NCBI GenBank assembly: GCA_002385465.1
Contig: DGDN01000003.1
Coordinates: 1 to 9,501, forward strand
DNA from: Candidatus Fermentithermobacillaceae bacterium UBA3951
Lineage (GTDB): Bacteria > Bacillota > Sulfobacillia > Fermentithermobacillales > Fermentithermobacillaceae
DNA length: 9,501 nucleotides
Direction of reading: 5' to 3'
In this document: piece after piece, positions 6,604 through 9,501 of the stretch
Numbering within the stretch: the stretch's first letter is position 1
Layout: every line of letters starts with the position of its first letter
Translations under genes and position numbers: made by a program
Notes under the pieces: generated by a model
Told to the model about the DNA's origin: nothing
Seen by the model: only the letters and a program-made list of their open reading frames with translations
The model's database searches: none

Positions 6604-7623
6604 ATGTCATTTGACGTAAGCCTGAGTAAGCCCGTCTTCATCCTTTATACAGGGCTTACGGCGTCGGGATATGACCTGGCTGAGAAGTACGCCCCACCGG
6701 AAGGGATGCTCAAGACGCTTATCCAAGACATCCGTGACCAAGAGTGGCCGGAGGATGCGCTGGACTACTTCAGACACGCGCGTCTCGAAGGCCGTGGCGT
6801 AAACCCCTACTGGCCGCGAGCAGCCATGCTCCTCAAGGCGGCCTTTCACCTGGCGATAAAGGAGCCCGGAAAACCGGCAGAATACGACGATGAAACGGAA
6901 GTCCGGGTATCTATCTACCGTTTTCCGACCGAACCTGATAACAAGGCGGCAGACACGGTCGAGTGGGTCGTACAGTACCCCCGGTTCCACAGTCTTATTG
7001 AGGAATCCCCGGCTCTCGAAGCCCTATGGCGCCGCTTCTCCGGGTGGATGACGCCGGAAGAGCTGGAGCCATTCCGCTCAGCGGCTCAGGAGGCCGTCGT
7101 CTGGCTAGAGTCAGAACTCGGCATCGCGCCGGAGGATATCCCGGACTTCACCGTGGTCCCCAACCCGCTTCAGGCTGTTCAAATCGCCGACTTCGTGAGG
7201 AAAGACGTAAGGCTCTACGCGGTGTTGGCGAAAGCGAGACCGCAGTCGATAGCCCACGAGCTCCTCCATAGCGTGTTCGAGATGGCCATCGCCCGACAAA
7301 AAGCAGCCATCGCCGGACCTCACACCGAGCTCCTCAAGAAGCCAGTGGCAGAAGCCATGATCAGGATGCAGTACGCCTGGGACGACGGGCCCGAATCGTG
7401 GCTGAGGGTTTTCGAAGAGACCCTGGTCAGAGCGGCCACCATATGGATGGCCCACCGCGATAACCCGGATGAAGGTGACAATTTGGCAATGGACGAGTCC
7501 GGGGACGGGTTCGTCTATGTCCCGGCGATACTCCGGGCCTTCAGAGAAGACTGGAAAGGCCCGGGCGAGATCGACGCCTTTGTACTGAAATGCCTTGAGA
7601 GAACGAAACAAGTAGCGATCTAG
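6604..7623 (+). CDS. Putative zinc metallopeptidase (HELLH), uncharacterised
   Basis: This 339-residue protein has no signal peptide or membrane segment, so it is probably cytosolic. I do not recognise its family. The key feature is SIAHELLHSVFE (215-226), an HExxH zincin motif with H218, E219 and H222 as likely zinc ligands and catalytic base. It follows a hydrophobic strand (VRLYAVLA), as in many zincins. A third ligand may be E271 or E272 in VFEETLVRA, about 50 residues on, which would make it gluzincin-like. The N-terminal half (1-150) is mixed alpha/beta and rich in acidic residues, with PEYDDET-like and YRFPTEPDN stretches but no known motif. A strong GGAGGAGG lies 11 bases before the ATG, slightly far; a GTG between them is out of frame and stops after five codons. 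The gene is divergent from the amidohydrolase, and its stop is 9 bases from that of the converging zinc-ribbon gene. Peptidase activity is inferred from the motif alone. Confidence 0.75.
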   Translation: MSFDVSLSKPVFILYTGLTASGYDLAEKYAPPEGMLKTLIQDIRDQEWPEDALDYFRHARLEGRGVNPYWPRAAMLLKAAFHLAIKEPGKPAEYDDETEVRVSIYRFPTEPDNKAADTVEWVVQYPRFHSLIEESPALEALWRRFSGWMTPEELEPFRSAAQEAVVWLESELGIAPEDIPDFTVVPNPLQAVQIADFVRKDVRLYAVLAKARPQSIAHELLHSVFEMAIARQKAAIAGPHTELLKKPVAEAMIRMQYAWDDGPESWLRVFEETLVRAATIWMAHRDNPDEGDNLAMDESGDGFVYVPAILRAFREDWKGPGEIDAFVLKCLERTKQVAI

Positions 7624-7632
7624 GCGTCCAAT

Positions 7633-8121
7633 CTAGTCGGGAAGATCCCTTCCGCAAGACGGGCAGAACCTGTAGTCTTCTGCCACCGCTTGACCGCAGT
7701 AAGGGCAGAACCTGTTTCCTTTCGGGCGCTCAGGGGTTCTCTCGCCGCCTGCTCCGGCCCTCACCAAGTCGCTCGCTGACTCGCTTTCGCTTGACGCATC
7801 CCCGTCTGAGAGCGAACGTCTCCCGTATTTTTCGTTCAGCGGGTCCGGCTCCGACTCCGAATAGGTGATATCCATCATCGAGTACCTCTCCGGCGAAGTT
7901 GCGTTCCTGAAGTGGTAGATGGCGTTGACGATGCCCGCCACAATGAACAGGATCCCGAAAAGGGGGAAAATGGAGCCGATCCCGCCCGGCGCGCCCGCGC
8001 TTATCTGCACGGCCATCGCAGTCCAGATAATGCCGAAGATGATGGATATAACGGAACCGACGCCGCCCATGAACGACGGTCCCCGGCCCGGTTTCAAGCT
8101 CTTGTATCCGCGCGACATCAT
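7633..8121 (-). CDS. Small membrane protein with C-terminal zinc ribbon
   Basis: This 162-residue protein has a basic N-terminus and then two hydrophobic helices at about 20-40 (GGVGSVISIIFGIIWTAMA) and 50-69 (SIFPLFGILFIVAGIVNAIY). A Ser/Glu/Asp-rich linker (about 85-120) follows. The C-terminus carries a zinc ribbon made of two near-identical knuckles, RFCPYCG (C139, C142) and RFCPSCG (C153, C156). The two RFCP coding stretches share an exact 13-base repeat (7661-7673 and 7703-7715). Such ribbons on short membrane proteins are common in Bacillota, where they are thought to mediate protein contacts, but no role is known for this one. The ATG at 8121 was chosen because GAGGGGAG ends five bases upstream; an adjacent ATG at 8118 is equally possible. 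A longer frame from TTG at 8160 is unlikely. Confidence 0.8.
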   Translation of the reverse strand: MMSRGYKSLKPGRGPSFMGGVGSVISIIFGIIWTAMAVQISAGAPGGIGSIFPLFGILFIVAGIVNAIYHFRNATSPERYSMMDITYSESEPDPLNEKYGRRSLSDGDASSESESASDLVRAGAGGERTPERPKGNRFCPYCGQAVAEDYRFCPSCGRDLPD

Positions 8122-8166
8122 CCGGTCTCCCCTCAGTGATCTTTTCGCGAAACCCTTCAATACTAC

Positions 8167-8195
8167 GTTATCTTATCACACACGTCTGGTGCCAA
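8167..8195 (-). promoter_or_regulatory. Candidate promoter for the zinc-ribbon gene
   Basis: On the minus strand TTGGCA (8195-8190, five of six) is followed after 17 bases by GATAAC (8172-8167, four of six). The start would be near 8160, giving a leader of about 40 bases before the ATG at 8121. Confidence 0.4.
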
Positions 8196-8218
8196 AGGGA
8201 GCCTTATACAGCAATAAC

Positions 8219-8227
8219 TGCTATCAT
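8219..8227 (+). promoter_or_regulatory. Candidate extended -10 promoter for the lipoprotein
   Basis: TGCTATCAT matches the extended -10 form TGnTATAAT with one mismatch. It lies in the AT-rich gap, about 95 bases before the lipoprotein ATG. There is no good -35, as is usual for extended -10 promoters. Confidence 0.35.
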
Positions 8228-8297
8228 TATGTTTTTTAGCCTTAAAAGGAATTTCTTTCTAATCCAACGAATCTACATTATACGCAAGAACTACTTT

Positions 8298-8307
8298 GAG
8301 GAGGAGG
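8298..8307 (+). promoter_or_regulatory. Ribosome binding site of the lipoprotein, unusually far
   Basis: GAGGAGGAGG is a very strong site but ends 15 bases before the ATG at 8323, more than the usual 5-9. No other start codon lies between them. A TTG at 8296 opens the same frame but overlaps this site. Confidence 0.5.
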
Positions 8308-8322
8308 CGTCAAGTAAGAGCA

Positions 8323-9465
8323 ATGAGAGTTTTCTCGCGTTTGGCTCTTTGCGTGATCCTGATTTCGGTAATGCTCGCAGGATGCGCGAAACCGGCCGCT
8401 CCGCAGGAGCCCAGTGGTCCGGCACCGTCGACGGCCCCGACCTTCAAGGTCGGCATCATGACCGGCACGGTTTCCCAGGGTGAGGACGAATACAGAGCCG
8501 CCGAACAGATGAAAGCTAGATACGGCGACAGGATCGTCCACGTGACATACCCTGACAACTTCATGCAGGAGCAGGAGACCACCATCAGCCAGCTGACCGG
8601 CCTGGCAGCCGATCCGGATGTAAAGGCCATCGTCGTCTGCCAGGCCGTACCCGGTACCTCGGCCGCCATTGACAAGATCCGCGAGTCCAGGCCTGACCTT
8701 CCGATCGTGGTCGTCGTCCCGCACGAGGACGTGAAGATGATGGAGGGCAAGGCCGATCTCATGTTCGAGACCAACAACCTCGAGCGCGGAAACACCATAG
8801 TGCAGCTGGCCAAGGAAATGGGCGCAACTCACTTCCTGCACTACTCCTTCCCGAGGCACATGTCCATGGAGCTACTCGCCCAGCGTAGGGCCATGATGGA
8901 GGAGAAGTGCAAGGAACTCGGCATTGAGTTCGTCTTCGTAACCGCGCCCGACCCGATGGGACCCGACGGCATCCCCGGAGCGCAGAGGTTCATCCTCGAA
9001 GACGTGCCGAGGCAGGTCGCCCAGTACGGCAAGGATATCTGCGTGTTCAGCACAAACTGCGGCATGCAGGAGCCACTCATCAAGGCAGCCCTCCAGGAAG
9101 GCGCCATCTTTGCCGAGCAGTGCTGCCCGAGCCCGACTCACGGGTACCCGAACGCCCTGGGGTTGGATGTTGAGGGCATAGCGGGCGATATGCCGAAGAT
9201 CCTCGAGGCCATTGAGGCGAAGATCGTCGAGGAAGGCGGCGCCGGGAGGTTCGCGTCCTGGCCGGTGCCCATCAACATGGTCTTCCTCCGCGCCGGTGTC
9301 GAGCTGGCCATGCAGGCAGTGGAAGGCAAGATCCAGCTGAACGATGAAGCCGCCATCAAAGCAGCTCTGGAGGCCGAAGCCGGGGTGTCGATGCAGCTTA
9401 ACAAGTACAGCGAAGAGGGCAACTTCTGGCTTGCGGTCATGGATTCGGTGATATTCGGTAAGTAG
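8323..9465 (+). CDS. DUF3798-type lipoprotein, probable solute-binding protein
   Basis: This 380-residue exported lipoprotein has a signal peptide (residues 1-20) with lipobox LAGC, so C21 would be lipidated. A Pro/Ala-rich tether (22-40) follows, then a periplasmic-binding-like alpha/beta domain. Landmarks I associate with DUF3798 proteins are FKVGIMTGTVSQGEDEY (41-57), VTYPDNFMQEQETT (74-87), AIVVCQAVPGT (102-112), HYSFPRHMSMELLAQRR (173-189), GAQRFILEDVP (219-229) and HGYPNALGLD (273-282). The fold resembles the sugar-binding proteins of ABC transporters, so ligand binding for uptake or sensing is the likely role; the ligand is unknown. It has more cysteines than expected for an exported protein: C106, C196, C240, C246 and the pair C267-C268. 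From memory, relatives have non-Cys residues at the 246 and 267-268 positions. Only 36 bases follow the stop, and a transporter gene may come next. The ATG at 8323 gives an ideal signal peptide. Confidence 0.88.
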   Translation: MRVFSRLALCVILISVMLAGCAKPAAPQEPSGPAPSTAPTFKVGIMTGTVSQGEDEYRAAEQMKARYGDRIVHVTYPDNFMQEQETTISQLTGLAADPDVKAIVVCQAVPGTSAAIDKIRESRPDLPIVVVVPHEDVKMMEGKADLMFETNNLERGNTIVQLAKEMGATHFLHYSFPRHMSMELLAQRRAMMEEKCKELGIEFVFVTAPDPMGPDGIPGAQRFILEDVPRQVAQYGKDICVFSTNCGMQEPLIKAALQEGAIFAEQCCPSPTHGYPNALGLDVEGIAGDMPKILEAIEAKIVEEGGAGRFASWPVPINMVFLRAGVELAMQAVEGKIQLNDEAAIKAALEAEAGVSMQLNKYSEEGNFWLAVMDSVIFGK

Positions 9466-9501
9466 AGTCTGATGCGAAAGGGGAGCCCTCTGGCGCCAAC
9501 T

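Noticed and set aside
8205..8240. AGCA/TGCT dyad followed by a run of six T as a terminator
   Set aside because: The stem is only 4 bp and no gene ends upstream of it on that strand.
8277..8282. Perfect TATAAT on the minus strand in the lipoprotein leader
   Set aside because: No -35 sits upstream (the area is CTCCTC), and a closer promoter candidate exists for the zinc-ribbon gene.
8278..8859. Minus-strand open frame opposite the lipoprotein signal region
   Set aside because: The plus strand has a textbook signal peptide, lipobox and domain; the opposite frame has no ribosome site or motif.
9472..9501. Possible start of a next gene (ATG CGA AAG GGG...) at the right edge
   Set aside because: Only ten codons are visible and no ribosome site precedes the ATG; the GGGGAG within it could instead serve a start beyond the window.

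Overview
The window is a compact stretch of bacterial chromosome with about 60% G+C genes, strong GGAGG-type ribosome binding sites and gaps under 260 bases. The iron-type alcohol dehydrogenase, the PurC variant (which I associate with clostridia), the DUF3798-type lipoprotein and the HemN-like radical SAM protein together suggest an anaerobic, fermentative member of the Bacillota (Clostridia or a neighbouring class). This placement is inferred from protein families recalled from memory; no rRNA or other marker is present to confirm it.

Layout, left to right: (1) On the minus strand, an iron-containing alcohol dehydrogenase (1469 to 324) is followed by the first 71 codons of a radical SAM protein (215 to the left edge); they may be co-transcribed. 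(2) On the plus strand, a stand-alone, divergent PurC (1728-2429) ends in a strong hairpin terminator (2444-2480). (3) On the minus strand, a MATE efflux protein (3945-2536) is divergent from a conserved two-helix membrane protein of unknown function (4188-4727). The region between them holds overlapping candidate promoters bracketed by a 10-bp inverted repeat. (4) A large amidohydrolase of the YtcJ/NfdA-like group (6445-4739, minus) is divergent from a cytosolic HELLH putative metallopeptidase of unknown family (6604-7623, plus). (5) A small two-helix membrane protein with a C-terminal double-CxxC zinc ribbon (8121-7633, minus) is divergent from a secreted lipoprotein of the DUF3798 type (8323-9465, plus). 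The lipoprotein is probably the first gene of a transport operon running off the right edge.

From about 2.4 kb onward the genes alternate strand one by one, giving three divergent intergenic regions and convergent pairs whose stop codons lie only 9 to 11 bases apart. I see no single pathway linking all the genes; this looks like a series of independent small transcription units. No tRNA, rRNA, insertion sequence, CRISPR array, integrase or phage gene was recognised. The points most worth following up are the HELLH protein, the cysteine-enriched lipoprotein, the unusual PurC signature residues, and the inverted repeat around the MATE promoter region.
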